From the NCBI GenBank assembly GCA_022225965.2, contig JAKJXP020000073.1:124001-188000 (forward strand): a stretch of 64,000 nt of DNA, in the 5' to 3' direction. The notes beneath the pieces are model-generated. The model saw nothing but the letters and a program-made list of their open reading frames with translations, was not told the DNA's origin and did no database searches. This document shows positions 22,970 through 34,645 of the stretch, piece by piece. Numbering within the stretch: the stretch's first letter is position 1; each line of letters begins with the position of its first letter. Origin of the DNA: Diatrype stigma (lineage: Eukaryota; Ascomycota; Sordariomycetes; Xylariales; Diatrypaceae). A program made the translations under genes and the position numbers.

Positions 22970-25900
22970 TTAGCCGACGCAAACCCACTCCGCGAAGACG
23001 CACCAGCGCGCCGTGCGGTCCGCGAGGACGAGACCGCGCCAGACGCCGCGCTCCGAGCACTTGATGATGGTCTCCCAGGTGCCGCCATCGCTGCTGATCG
23101 TGGCGTCCTCGTCACCAGCACCACCACCGTTGCTGCTACTATTACTACGCCCGCCGCCGAGGAAGCCGCGGCGGTGCTGGTCGTCCTTGCGCATGAGGCG
23201 CAGGATCTTGCCGCCGGGGGTCTGGATGGCCAGCTTGGCGGGCTTCTTGCCGGCGATGGTGCCGGTGGCCGAGCTGGGCGGTATGGACGAGATGCCGGCC
23301 GACGACGAGCCCGCCGCGCTCGAGCTCATCATGCTCATGGCGCTGTTGGGCCGGGCGAAGGGCGGCACGGGGCTCGCGGAACCCCCGCCGCCGCCGCCGC
23401 CGCCGCTCGGATTGCTGCTCGGCGTCATGCTGCTGCTACCGTTACTGCTACCAGCGCCGGAGAGGGCCGGGTGCTGGCGGATGGCGAACACGAAGGTGTT
23501 GTTGAGCGCCAGGCGCTGGCACTGCGGCTGCACGACGTAGATGTCGTGGCGCTGGGCGTGCGGCGTCGGGTGGCGCGTGACGAACTCGTAGGGCGGGTTC
23601 TCGCCCGTGTGGATGATGGGCAGCGCGAAGGCGAGCGGGTGCGGGATGTCCTTGATGCTGTGCATGAGGCCGCGCTTGCCGGCGTAGACCTTGAGCACGC
23701 CCGTGCCCTCGTCGCCGGGGAGCAGCGCCTTGACCGTGTAGCGCTTGACGATGCCGCCGGATTGCGAAGAAGGCTCCGAGGATGCGCCGGAGGTGTTGGT
23801 GCTGGTGGTGGTGCACCACTCGGCCTGCGCCAGCGCGCGCTTCCGCACGACGTCGCCGCTCTCGAACAGGTCGCCGTCGGCGTCGCGGGCGAAGGCGCGG
23901 ACCTCGACCTCGGCGGCGACCTCGACGTCGGGCGGGACGCGGAAGCGCACGTGGACCATCTCGAGGTCCTCGATGCGCGTCAGCGACGTGTCGTAGTCGA
24001 CGAGGCCGAGGCCGTGGCGGAAGTACGGCGGGCAGGCGCCCGGCAGGTGCAGCAGCGTCTCGGGCGCGGCCGGCGGGCACAGGTGCTGGTGCGCCGGGTG
24101 CGCCGGCACGTGGGTCCAGCAGAGCTCGGCCGGGCGCGCCAGGAACCACCACGGCTCGGCCGCCGCGGGGCTCGCCGCCGTGGCGTACAGCCCGCGCCGC
24201 GGGTTCGACGGGCTCGCCAGGCAGCAGTCCATCAGCCGCCAGGCGTCGTCGACCAGCACCGCGTTCCACCAGTGGTTCGGGCGCGGCATCAGCAGCATCG
24301 CGCCGCCGCCTCCCCCCGGCGTAGACTCGGGGAGCTCGCCCGGCGTCTTGAGGTAGCCCCGGATGACCTCGGAGTGGATGCCGATGGCGGCGCACATCTC
24401 GTGCACGAGCACGGCGTACTCCTCGGCGCAGCCGCGCTTGGTCTGGATGACGCGGCGCGTGTCGACCTCGCCCTCGAAGTCCTCCTCCCAGTGGATCTTC
24501 TCGGCGACCCAGGTGAAGATGGCGCGCAGGCGCTGGACGTCGCTGCGGTAGGGCCGGCACACGTACGTGGTCGCGAGCGTGACCGAGGTGATCATCGGCG
24601 GCAGGTTGCTGATGAAGCGCGAGTTCTTGTCGACCTGGCTGAGGTTGATGGCCTGGTAGTTGATGGGCTCGAGCACCGGTCCCCCGTCCGCGCCCTCGTC
24701 TCCCTCGACGCTCGCGTAGAGCTCGTCGACGGGGTCGAGCGCGGGGTAGTCCATCATCAGACATCGCTCGTGCCGCTCGTCGCGCTCCTTCCGACTCAGC
24801 GTGTTGGACCGGTTGACATCCCGTCGCACTTGCACCCAGTCGACGCCGTTATTCAACCCCATGTCCCGAGCCGCGCTTAAAGTCGGGGTGCTAACGCCGC
24901 CAGCAATCGCTGTTAAGCTGCTCGAGTGCCCTCGGGCCTGTAGAGACCGATTATACGTATTGGGGTTGTTGGATCCAGTCGCTATGCTGCTACGGCCACT
25001 GGCCACGCCCGTCTTTGTCGCCTCCAGAATCCGCTTGATGAAATTCGACTTCTTCGGCTTGACGGTCTCGGGCTGCACGAGGCCACCTATAGCAGCGATC
25101 GCTTCGTCGTGGAATCCAGCTTGCGATGGCGGGCGTTGCTGGGCCGATGTCGAGTGGCTTGGATGATATGAGACTCCACTAAACGGCGTGATAGGCCGGT
25201 TCATATCCAGCTCGTCATCACCATCTCGGAAACCCAAAGCGCTACGTGCTCGTTGATTCTTCCTGGCCAAGCTACCAGCGCTCGTAGCGCTGATCCCCCC
25301 AGCGGAAGTACCGCTCATCAAACTTTTGTTCGTGCTTTGCGTTGTGGTACTCTGGTTACTGGAGGAGGCATTCGTCGAGTTGGTTTTCGTCGTAGAAGTC
25401 CTGCCAAGCAATTGAGCCCCTATCTCGTAAGCTGACCTCCGCTTTCGGAGACTCCTATTCCTTCCGGCGTGGTCACCCATGGAGGACTTCGGTCTGTCTT
25501 GATGACGCCCTTTTGGTGGAGGGGGAGGCGGGTCATCCTGCTCAACCTGTTGATCTAGTGCGCCCATACTCGAACTGTGCTGATGCATCTTTCGAAGCCG
25601 ACTTTCCATGCGCTCAACGTAGTTGGTCAGCTGTGGCAAGTGAGGTTCTTCCTGAAGGTCAGTAAGATGTTGTCTGTCTTGAGAGGAATCGCCGCCATGA
25701 GACTCGTATCCAGAATCCTGATGAGTAACGCCTAGTGATGTCTGCGGTCTCGCCTGCGCTTTTCTTCTTGATCTATGATGGACCATATCGAACGATTCAG
25801 GCGACCATGGATCTAGAGGGACCTGTGGATCATCATGGTGCTTCATCCCTAACGCATCCAGTTGCTCGATTACACCGTCCATCGCTTCTCTCAACGGGGA

Positions 25901-27284
25901 TGGAGTAAAGCCTTCGCCAGCTGGCGACGGTGGACATGGGGATGGTACTCTAGGAGTATGATATCCCGTTTGTGGGGGTCCATTATCGTACGAAACATTC
26001 GGGGCGCTTCGACTGACTACATGGCGATGCGGTGGGGGAGGCGGGGGAGGTGGCGAGTCAACCTCTTCTGCTGGGCGATAAGGCATGTAGCCGAATGACG
26101 GCGCGGGTGAAGGTGTTCTCGCAGAAAAGCGATGTGTTGGAGGTGCAGGTGATGGTGCTCGATACTCGCGATCTTGCATGTGTGAAGGCGCTGGGGAAGG
26201 CGCTCTTGAACCGTAATGGTGCTGCATTGGAGTGGGTGGAGCGGGTGATGGTGCGCGATAAGCAACAATTTGTTGCATATGCGATGGCGCGGGAGATGAA
26301 GCCCTCCCGCCGTAGTTGTGCATCGGTGGTGCAGGAGACGGAGCTCTCCCGGCGTAACTGTGCATCGGTGGTGCCGGGGAATGTGCCCTTCCAATATAAT
26401 TGTTCTGCGGTGGCGCAGGCGAGTGAGATCGTGGAGCATAGCTGTTCATCGGCGGTATGGGGGAGTGAGATCTTGGGGCATAGTTGTTCATCGGTGGTGC
26501 GGGAGAGTGAGATCGTGGAGCATAGTTGCCCATCGGTGGCGCGGGAGAGTGAGATCGTGCAGCATAGCTGCTCAATGGCGGCGCGGGAGAATGCGCCCTT
26601 GGGGCGTAGCTATTCATCGACGGGGCAGGAGAAGGCGCCCTTCCCGCATAGTTATGCATCGGTGGTGCAGGTGATGGTGCTCTCCCAGTGTAGGTGTTGA
26701 TGGGTGGTGCAGGCGATGAAGCTCTTATGCGATGCCGACGCGTGTCAGGGGGGGTCGCGACGCGACTGGTGCTCTCCTGAGCCAAATTCTGAACATTTCG
26801 AGGCGACTCCCTCCTGCTATGCCGGAGTTTTGGCACTTCTCGTATGATCTCGGGCGTTTTCGCTGTCGTGTAATGGGGTGCCTTGGCGTACGCTTCGAAC
26901 GGCTTGCGGAACGGCTTTGATCTGGCCTTCTGTATGACACTGCTCGAAGGACTAGGCGTATTGCTCCCAATGAGCGGGCTTATCGATCTGCTGACGGGGC
27001 GGAAGTTGTCGGGAAGCACCTCGACAAAGTTCGACGGAAAAACACCGACCGTCTTGTTCCGCAGCAGCCTTCCCGTCCACCAGGACCCATCTCCCGCGTT
27101 CAAGCATTCTATTAAGTCTCCTTCGATGAAACCCAGATCTCGTGTCGACTGGTGTCCATGTTAGCAAGGCTGTACTACAGCGTTTCGTGATCGTGAGCAT
27201 TGTACGTACTTCACCTCCCCAGGAGTAAACAGCTCTACACCAGCATGGGAACTGCGTAGGCAGTGTCGGCGGTGCTGGTACCAT
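22970..27284 (-). CDS. Cyk3-like cytokinesis protein (SH3 and transglutaminase-like domains)
   Basis: Large protein of the Cyk3 family, which acts at the division site in septum formation. Exons: 27284-27210 and 27148-22970 on the minus strand, giving about 1417 aa. The short first exon plus exon 2 completes an N-terminal SH3 domain at about residues 12-70 (AVYSWGGE, DLGFIEGDLIEC, GSWWTGRL, GVFPSNFVEVL). Residues about 168-380 are 15 imperfect 14-residue repeats built on HSPAPPMNNYAPRS. A proline/serine-rich middle follows. The transglutaminase-like core contains RGCAEEY (Cys about 932), PNHWWNAV (His about 984) and AWRLMD. The C-terminal half uses almost only GC-ending codons and casts long antisense reading frames. 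It is divergent from the GCK gene; both point to septation. Confidence 0.9.
26090..26725 (-). repeat. 42-bp coding tandem repeat in the Cyk3 gene, about 15 units
   Basis: Imperfect 42-nt units encode 14-residue repeats with core SPAPP and a Tyr followed by Arg. The first ten units keep the period; the last units vary in length (insertions such as HMQQIV). Adjacent units are nearly identical at DNA level, so copy number is likely to vary among strains. Residue pattern S-P-x-P-P with Arg at the unit ends resembles class I/II SH3 ligands and proline-directed phosphosites. Confidence 0.9.
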
Positions 27285-29446
27285 AACTTTGAAATATAAT
27301 GGCGAAAAGCCAAGTGTCGAGAAGCCCTGTTGTCAACTCCACGATGCTATCCTCGTGTCGACCAGGCGATTTCCAAATCGACGTAGATCAAGCCGGCCTG
27401 GACTGTGTTTGACGGCGCGTGTTGGTGAGTAAATGCCCGTCCATAGGGAAACATGGGATATCGAAGGCGGTGTGTTGTATCTCAGGTGTGAATGTAAAGA
27501 TTGGTGAATACGACACGATAAGATCAACGATCAACAACCGGGGCAACCAACTATAATCGGCGTAGTCTGCCTTAGGGGTCCTAGGTATGCCGCAATAACA
27601 CAACGGCTATTGGCGATCTAAAGATAAGAGCGCAGCATAACCCGCCTGATAGAGGTAGGTGGTAGTTAGGTGGTAGGTGGTAGGTGGTAGGTGAGCCAGA
27701 TAGACACCAGATTGGCAGGACGAGGATGAATAATAGGGCCTTGTTTCGTGCTCGGCACGTAAGTGAGCGGATAGACAAGACTAGTCAAGGTTCTCCAGTG
27801 AATGCATTGACTGCTACGTGCTGCCAACTCATCAACCCAGGGCGGCTAAAGCGCAGAACCCCAGACAGTTACTAACAAGCGTCTCGATAGCGGCCGATTG
27901 GGTGGGCGAAGCAAGGCGTGATGGCCAAAGCTCGATAACATCAGAGGTCAGGGAAGGCTGATTCAAAACAGAGGGGCAGTGGGCTGTGGTTGACCCAGAA
28001 ACGCGTGGAGATGGATACCCCGTGAAGCCCGTCTGGCCCGTCCAGCCCGTCAATGCACCCCGACGGGACGCGCTATCTGCAGTTGCCAGTGCAGCAGCTG
28101 CTGCAGGGTGCTGTACACACATACAAGTATGTACTGTTACAGGCTAGCTCCAGCGCCAGGGTGCACCAATGAGGTCACCGGCCATCGAACTCGTCTCTCT
28201 CATTCGTCAATTCCGTTGACACCGGGTTTCACACCATTACCCTGGTAACCCGATCCGTTATTTTGGTAACAGTATTTTCGGTATTCGATATAGCTCCAAA
28301 ACCAAGGCTCGAGTATTCTACGTACTTTATGAAACGACAACAAACATGTACCACGAAGCCCAACGAATCCGACAATGGAAATTGTATGATAGATGGATAT
28401 AGAACGATGTAAATGCAGAACGATACAGCAAGGGCTTTCATTAATATGCAACTGAGATGTACTTCGTATGTATGGACTCGCTGACATGTCCAATTCACCT
28501 CGCATGCCCGATCATGTTGGGGCCTGCAAGCGCGGGCGGGAGTCATCTAGTAGGCAAGTAGGCAGTGAACTATATATCGTACATATGTATCATGTATGTA
28601 CGCTCTAGTTTATACATGAGCTAATGTAGTCTACTGGCATTCCAACATGCAAGACAAGAACCATATTGACGGTGACCGCTCCGATTAGTTAGGGAGCATG
28701 ACTTTATTATCAAGGAGAGTCAGTCATGCAGCGTGGGACATAACTTCCACCTTTCCTCTCACTCCAATATCCCATCCACCACAGAAGTAGCCGTCGGTTT
28801 GCGAAGGAAGCATATTTCGAAGTCGGTCCAAACCAACGACGCAAGAACCTGAAGCAAGAACCTGAAGCAAGAAGAAATGCCCTGTATTTTCAGCCACGCT
28901 AGATTGGAACACCGAGGCCCCTCTCATTATTACGATTTCCGCTATCCGACAGGCCCCAGACGCCCAGCCCGGCCCGTCAGACTACCCCCAGAACGGTAAA
29001 CTGTTGTTGGTCATAGCTCCTACAGCTCGCACCCGGTCAACGCCGGCGGCTGGAATAGGCAAGTCGAATACATGTACTTCGTATCAGTCAATACTAGGTT
29101 CCCTGTAGGCAGTTTGTAGGCAGCTTGCTTGATACATACAATCAATAACCACCTGCCGACGAAATAATACAGGACAGCAAGAAATTGGAAGTCAACCACA
29201 CGCTTTTATTCAGATCGAGTCCTGCCGACTCTAAAATACCATCCATGAGGTAGTTCTTTACTTTATAGAATAACACGCCAGGTCTCACCTCACTCTCTCT
29301 AGGTACTCGGTGCCGTTGCTGCCAGACCTCCGTCGTCGCCGTTGCCACTAAGCCGGGCTCGAGTCCTACTCCTTCTTGTTGTCACGCTCCCCGCCTCCCC
29401 CAACATTCGTTATTTCTTCCGTTCTCCCACTTGGGTTTCCGACAAC
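27285..29446. other. Divergent intergenic region, Cyk3 and GCK kinase
   Basis: A 2.2-kb region that must contain promoters for both divergent septation-type genes. A GGTAGGTGGT repeat lies at 27654-27695, and a 13-nt direct repeat (AAGAACCTGAAGC) is duplicated at about 28845-28872. Frames of up to 105 codons (27832-28122, 28229-28546, minus strand) look random. No gene is recognised. Confidence 0.55.
27654..27695. repeat. GGTAGGT/GGTAGTT tandem tract
   Basis: Imperfect tandem copies of the heptamer GTAGGTG lie about 370-410 bp upstream of the Cyk3 start codon. Confidence 0.8.
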
Positions 29447-31618
29447 ATGGCGGACGAGGCTATTGCCAGCCACTACCAGGTCCTTGAGGAGCTCGGGCGT
29501 GGCAGCTTTGGCGTTGTGTATAAGGGGATCGAGAAAGCCACAGGGGAGGTCGTAGCCGTTAAACATGTAGGTCTTGCCGTACCACAGCCGTGCACATCCA
29601 GCAGTGTGTCGTATCTCGATATTTGTCTAACTATGGGTTGGTAGATTGACCTCGAATCGACCGACGACGATATCCAAGACATCCAAGCCGAAATATCCGT
29701 ACTGAGCACATGCGCGAGCTCCTACGTGACGCAGTACAAAGCGAGTTTCCTACGAGGCAGTAAACTATGGATTGTGATGGAATATCTCGGCGGGGGGTCC
29801 TGCCTTGACCTGGTAAAATACCTTTGCGAAGTGCACGAGTTCCTTGTTCTAACGGGTTACTCCCCACAGCTTAAACCCCAGCCGTCTGTCTTTAGCGAGA
29901 CGCATATTGCCATCATCTGTCGCGAGCTGCTCCGCGGCCTCGAGTACCTCCACGCCGAAGGCAAGATCCATCGGGACATCAAAGCTGCGAACGTTCTGCT
30001 ATCGGAAACCGGCAAGGTCAAGCTAGCCGACTTTGGCGTGGCCGCGCAGCTCACTAATATCAAGTCACAACGCAATACCTTTGTCGGCACTCCCTTCTGG
30101 ATGGCCCCCGAGGTCATTCAGCAAGCAGGGTATGATTTCAAGGCGGATATCTGGTCGCTGGGCATCACCGCGATGGAGATGGCAAACGGCGAGCCGCCCC
30201 ATGCTGCTCTTCACCCGATGAAGGCTCTATTCCACATCCCGAAGAACCCATCGCCCAGGCTGGAAGGCAACTTCTCCAGGGATTTCAAGGATTTCGTTAC
30301 ACAATGTCTGATGAAGGACCCGGATCGCCGGCCGTCGGCCAAGGAGCTGTTGAAACACCGGTTTATACGATCAGCAGGCAAGGTAGAGGCTTTACAAGAA
30401 CTTATCGAGCGACGGCGGAATTACGATGCTGTCAAGACTAGGAAGAAGAACAGGAACTTCTACCAAGAGACCCTACATAGCATGTCGCCTAAAGATGAGA
30501 ACGACGAGTGGGTTTTCGACACAGTGAAGTCTGTGGCTCCTAGGAAGGGAACTGTTCGGTCACGGAAGCCTTCGTCTATCTTCTCTACCGAGGAAGCTAT
30601 GCGCAGAATGGACCTTAAAGATGCCCCACTGCAGCCGTCATCTTCCCCATCGCCAATGACGGTCCGCAGATCCACAATGCGGAGGCAGTCCTCGTTAGCC
30701 CAAATGTCTGGGACAGAATCTGCCCGGGGCCCCCCGGCTCCAGCAATAAGGCGACCCCTCCAGCCGGACATGTCCTTTGGGAACTCCGGTTCTTCCCAGC
30801 GCCTTTTCCGGCGCGTTCCATCCGACAGTTCCAGCTCGGGCCAACTTACACCCCTGAGCTCCGATGAGCCGGGCGACGAGAACCGGCTTCTCGGCACGGT
30901 CGAAGCGAATAGCAAGGAAGCGGTGCTCGGCCGACGCTTATATTCGAAAGCCCTCGACCCGACCCTGGCCGAGCTGCACGCACAAACATCGACCATGGCT
31001 AAGAGGGAAGCTCTTGCCAAGGTGTCCGACGCATTTGCTGCTCTCAACGCCGTCGACCCCGAGGGAGCTTATCATTTTATACGCAACCTGAACGCCTCCA
31101 TCTCGCAGGACGCCAAGCTATCGGGCGCTCTCTTGCAGCCCAATAGCAACGCCAGCAATACCCCTACCAAGACAACGGCAGCGGCAGCGACAACGGCAAC
31201 GGCGGACTCGGAGTCACCGCTAGGCACGGTAATTATTAAGAGCACGCCCACCAAGCAGCAGCAGACACCCCAGAGCCATAGCCATAGCCATAGCCGTAGC
31301 CAGAGCCAAAGTCATAGCCAAGGCCAGGGCCAAGCTAAGCTAGTCCTCGCCTCTAGCAACCCGCACCTGAAGAGCCACAGGCGGCGCCAGGGGAGCCTAG
31401 CCGTTGATAGCAACGGCAGCCCCCTGAGACCGACTTTCCGGGAGAAGGAGAAGGAAAGGGACATCGCAGCGGCTGCGGCTGCCGCAGAAAAGACCGGGAT
31501 AGAGGCCAAATACCCCGGCCGCGAGGCACGGCCCGGCATGGAACACTGCAAGCAGCTCTCCGACGTCCTCTACGGCCGGTGGGCCGACAACTTGCGCTTG
31601 CGCTGGCCGAATGCCTAA
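29447..31618 (+). CDS. Ste20-family germinal-centre kinase (Sid1/Nak1/MST-type)
   Basis: GCK-class protein kinase of the kind that works upstream of NDR kinases in septation and hyphal polarity. Exons: 29447-29566, 29645-29812, 29870-31618, giving 678 aa. The kinase domain is at about residues 10-265: glycine loop [11 protein letters not shown], Lys39 in [28 protein letters not shown] with catalytic Asp132, DFG at 150, [10 protein letters not shown], and the subfamily block [16 protein letters not shown]. The C-terminal tail is low-complexity with a Ser/His/Gln run (about 31275-31335) and ends in a conserved-looking segment [16 protein letters not shown]. Intron 2 (57 nt) is stop-free and would insert 19 residues into kinase subdomain V if translated. 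Sid1-like, POD-6/Nak1-like and MST-like subgroups cannot be separated by eye. Confidence 0.92.
29813..29869 (+). other. Stop-free 57-nt intron in the GCK gene
   Basis: It starts GTAAAA, ends CCACAG and carries a TTCTAAC branch-like site. The in-frame length without a stop makes it easy to misannotate; removing it restores CLDLLKP, the form found in GCK kinases. Confidence 0.88.
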
Positions 31619-32833
31619 ACGGAACGGTACGAGACGAACGAACTTGCATGCCGTGTCATGTCATCTGAGAGGAGTCCGGTCAGACTTTCATCTTTGGGAG
31701 ACGGCGGAGGTAGGGTGGGGCAGGGTGTGGCATGTCACGATAATGTTGGAGTAATTGTAGGATATGTGTGATTTGGTACGGTATAGCGGCAGAAGCGGGT
31801 TACATCGTTGTGCAATGTAAGCACAACCATTTCTGCTAGCTACTGCTGTTCATTGTTCTTCCTTTTTCACATTTATTTGCGGCGTTGGGCAGATTTGTCT
31901 CTGGGATTGGGGTTTCATTCCATAGGAAGTTTGATCCGGGTTCTAGCTTTTTTCTTGTATTTGCGGCGTCGAGTCAGGCTGGCGATGGCGAAGGGTGGAA
32001 TCAGGGACCTACCTACTACCTCCTATCTACCTGCCGAAGTAGATCGAGTCTCTCCTCGAAAAGGGGGGCCTCGAAGACTGGACACTGGATCTGAATGAAG
32101 GCATCCGTCATAACTATTACCATTACCTATCCACGGCCCGCCTCGGTTGCCTCGTACGGTGTACGGCGGTCGGCGGTCGGCGGTGTTTTTGTATGAGTAG
32201 CAAGCGTCATGAATAGATTGACATCCGTACAACGCTTACCTGTTACAGTCAGATAATAAGGCTTTCGTTTCCGCAGGTTGGTGTGTTATAATCTTAATTA
32301 AGTTACTTATAAGTTACTTACTTCGTCCCTAGTAACATGAACGTCTTATACGTCTGGGCTGGTTGATGTTCATTGGCTGTTTTCCCGGCAGCCCGGTCGC
32401 TTGGTGTTGGCTTTTATGGGGCCTCTAGGGCTGAGGTTGTAGAAGGCTAAAACTATAACTAAAACTATAATTGCAACCTTAAAGACCCCACGTCGCGACT
32501 GTCAAAAGCGCGTCAACTCCAACCAGGCCATCCTAGTCGCTTTAGTATGCCTACTTCTATACTATAGCAATTACAAGGGAGCTTTGTGCCAGTCTGCCAG
32601 AAGAACCCCACCACTACCATCAACTTCAGCCTTACATCCACCTTCGCCTTCGCTCTCGCCTTCACCTTCACTTTCACTTTCACCTTCACCGTCACCGTCA
32701 CCGTTTACGATCAACAGGTGAAACCGTGAGTGTCTCTATCGGAACCAGAATCACCTACATGTAGTTTTTCGACACGTCCCACGACCTAGCCACACCACAC
32801 GAACCTTCGCCCCTCGATGTACCGCCGGTAGCT
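31619..32833. other. Intergenic region, GCK kinase and Cdc16
   Basis: Contains the GCK 3' side and the Cdc16 promoter and leader. A pyrimidine-rich TTCACC/TTCGCC hexamer tract at 32641-32703 lies about 130 bp before the Cdc16 ATG and is probably part of its leader. No gene is recognised. Confidence 0.6.
32641..32703 (+). repeat. TTCACC/TTCGCC hexamer tract in the Cdc16 leader
   Basis: About ten imperfect hexamers (TTCGCC, TTCACC, TTCACT, GTCACC) run in tandem. On the opposite strand they make a Lys/Val-repeat frame that I regard as spurious. Confidence 0.85.
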
Positions 32834-34645
32834 ATGGAGAGTTTCCTCCGGGAATGGAGGCAAGATGCCCTAAACAAGGCTCAGTACGATTCGGCCATAT
32901 TCATAGGAGACAAGCTGTTGGCTCTAACGAGTTCGTCTGCCCCTCGTAGTAGCTGGTTCGCAAGAAGGCTGTAGCTGTCACTACCTATACTATATCTCTC
33001 TGCTGACCATGTGAATCTTTTGCTTCGCAATGTAGATGACGACAATGACGCATTCTGGCTCGCCCAGGTCCACTTCGCCACCGGCAACTACACGAGAGCC
33101 CAATCCTTCCTATCGAAGCAAGACCTGATCGCCCGAAATCCTTCCTGTCGATATCTAGCCGCCCACTGCTACATCAAGCAGTCTCGGTTTGATGAGGCGC
33201 TTTCCGTCCTCGGGGAGCGCAACCCCACCCATCTGATACCGAACCCGGCGAACAGGCGAAAGGCACAACATACCAACGGCCGGTCGACCGCGTCGCACCA
33301 TGGGAAGTCCACGGCTAGGCTCCGCGAACGAAGGGGCGAGCCCTCGGAAGAGGACGTGGCGAACCGGCGCTTCGAGGCCGCCATGTGCTTCCTCCGCGGC
33401 ATCTGCTATGCCAAGCAGAACGCCTTCGACCGCGCCAAGGAGTGCTACAAGGACGCCGTCCGCATCGACGTCCAGTGCTTCGAGGCCTTCCAGCAGCTGA
33501 TGAAAAACTCACTCATGTCGCCAGACGAGGAGTGGCAGTTCCTCGAATCCCTCGACTTCGATTCCATCACTGTGCCGGCGGGGCCAGGCATACCGGGCAG
33601 CGACCCCTCGGCGTCACAGGAGGCTGCCGAGTTCACGCGGATGCTCTACACCACCCGCCTCTCCAAGTACCGCAACCCCGAGTCCTTCACGTCGGCCTGC
33701 GAGACCCTCTCCACGCACTACAACCTGGCCTCCAACCCCGACCTGCGCCTGGCCCAGGCGGATCTCCTATACACCCAGTGCAGGTACAAGGACGCCCTCG
33801 CCGTCACCGAATCGGTCCTGCAGGAGGACAAGTACAACTTCAGCATCTACCCGCTGCACCTCGCGTGCCTGTACGAGCTCCGGATGAAGAACGTGCTCTT
33901 CCTGGTGGCGCACGACCTGGCGGACAACCACCCGGAGGAGCCGTGCACGTGGCTCGCGGTGGGCATCTACTACTTCGCGATCGACAAGATAGCCGAGGCG
34001 CGGCGGTACTTCAGCAAGGCCAGCATGATGGACGCGCACTTCGGCCCCGCGTGGATCGGGTTCGCGCACACGTTCGCGGCCGAGGGGGAGCACGACCAGG
34101 CCATCTCGGCGTACTCGACGGCGGCGCGCCTGTTCATGGGCACGCACCTGCCGCAGGTGTTCCTGGGCATGCAGAACCACGCGCTCAACAACATGACGCT
34201 GGCCGACGAGTTCCTGCGCACCGCCTACGGCCTCTGCAAGACCGACCCGCTCCTGCTCAACGAGATGGGCGTCGTCTACTACCACCAGGACCGCCCCGCC
34301 GAGGCCGCCACCCTCTTCGCCCGCGCCCTCGAGGTCGCCGACGAGATCGGCGCCGACCCCACCGCCTGGGGCCTCGCCGCCCGCACCAACCTCGCCCACG
34401 CCCACCGCCGCGCCCGCCGCCACCGCGACGCCCTCGACCTGTTCGACGAGGTCCTGCGCCTCGCCGGCGGCCGCGACCCCGCCGTCCTCGCCGCCAAGGG
34501 CCTCGTCTTCCTCGAGCTCGGCCAGCCCGCCGACGCCGTCGACGTCCTGCACCAGGCTCTGGCCGTCAGCCCCCAGGACCCCGTCGCTACGGAGCTGCTC
34601 AACAAGGCCCTGGAGGAGACGACGGGGGCGCTGAGCTTGGATTGA
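32834..34645 (+). CDS. CDC16: Anaphase-promoting complex subunit Cdc16/Apc6/Cut9
   Basis: TPR scaffold subunit of the APC/C ubiquitin ligase that drives exit from mitosis. Exons: 32834-32930 and 33036-34645, giving 568 aa. The short first exon encodes MESFLREWRQDALNK and FIGDKLLALT; the 105-nt intron has a GTTCGT donor, and the junction gives the family form LALTNDDNDAFWLAQ. TPR helices run through the whole length: YLAAHCYIKQSRFDEAL, YAKQNAFDRAKECY, YFAIDKIAEARRYFSKA, and C-terminally ARTNLAHAHRRARRHRDAL and FLELGQPADAVD. A charged, poorly conserved insert lies at about residues 105-145. The 3' two thirds uses nearly exclusively GC-ending codons, giving a 421-codon shadow frame. It converges with the YheT-type hydrolase. 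Confidence 0.93.

Noticed and set aside
23174..24880. 568-codon open frame on the + strand and a 438-codon frame in a third phase
   Set aside because: They lie entirely inside the GC-rich Cyk3 coding sequence; extreme GC-ending codon use removes stops from the other frames. Composition is Arg/Ala/Gly-rich with no domain.
26032..26700. 222-codon + strand frame with a repeated pattern
   Set aside because: It is the antisense reading of the 42-bp repeat in Cyk3, so the periodicity is inherited.
32513..32701. Lys/Val-repeat frame on the minus strand
   Set aside because: It is a by-product of the TTCACC hexamer tract in the Cdc16 leader.
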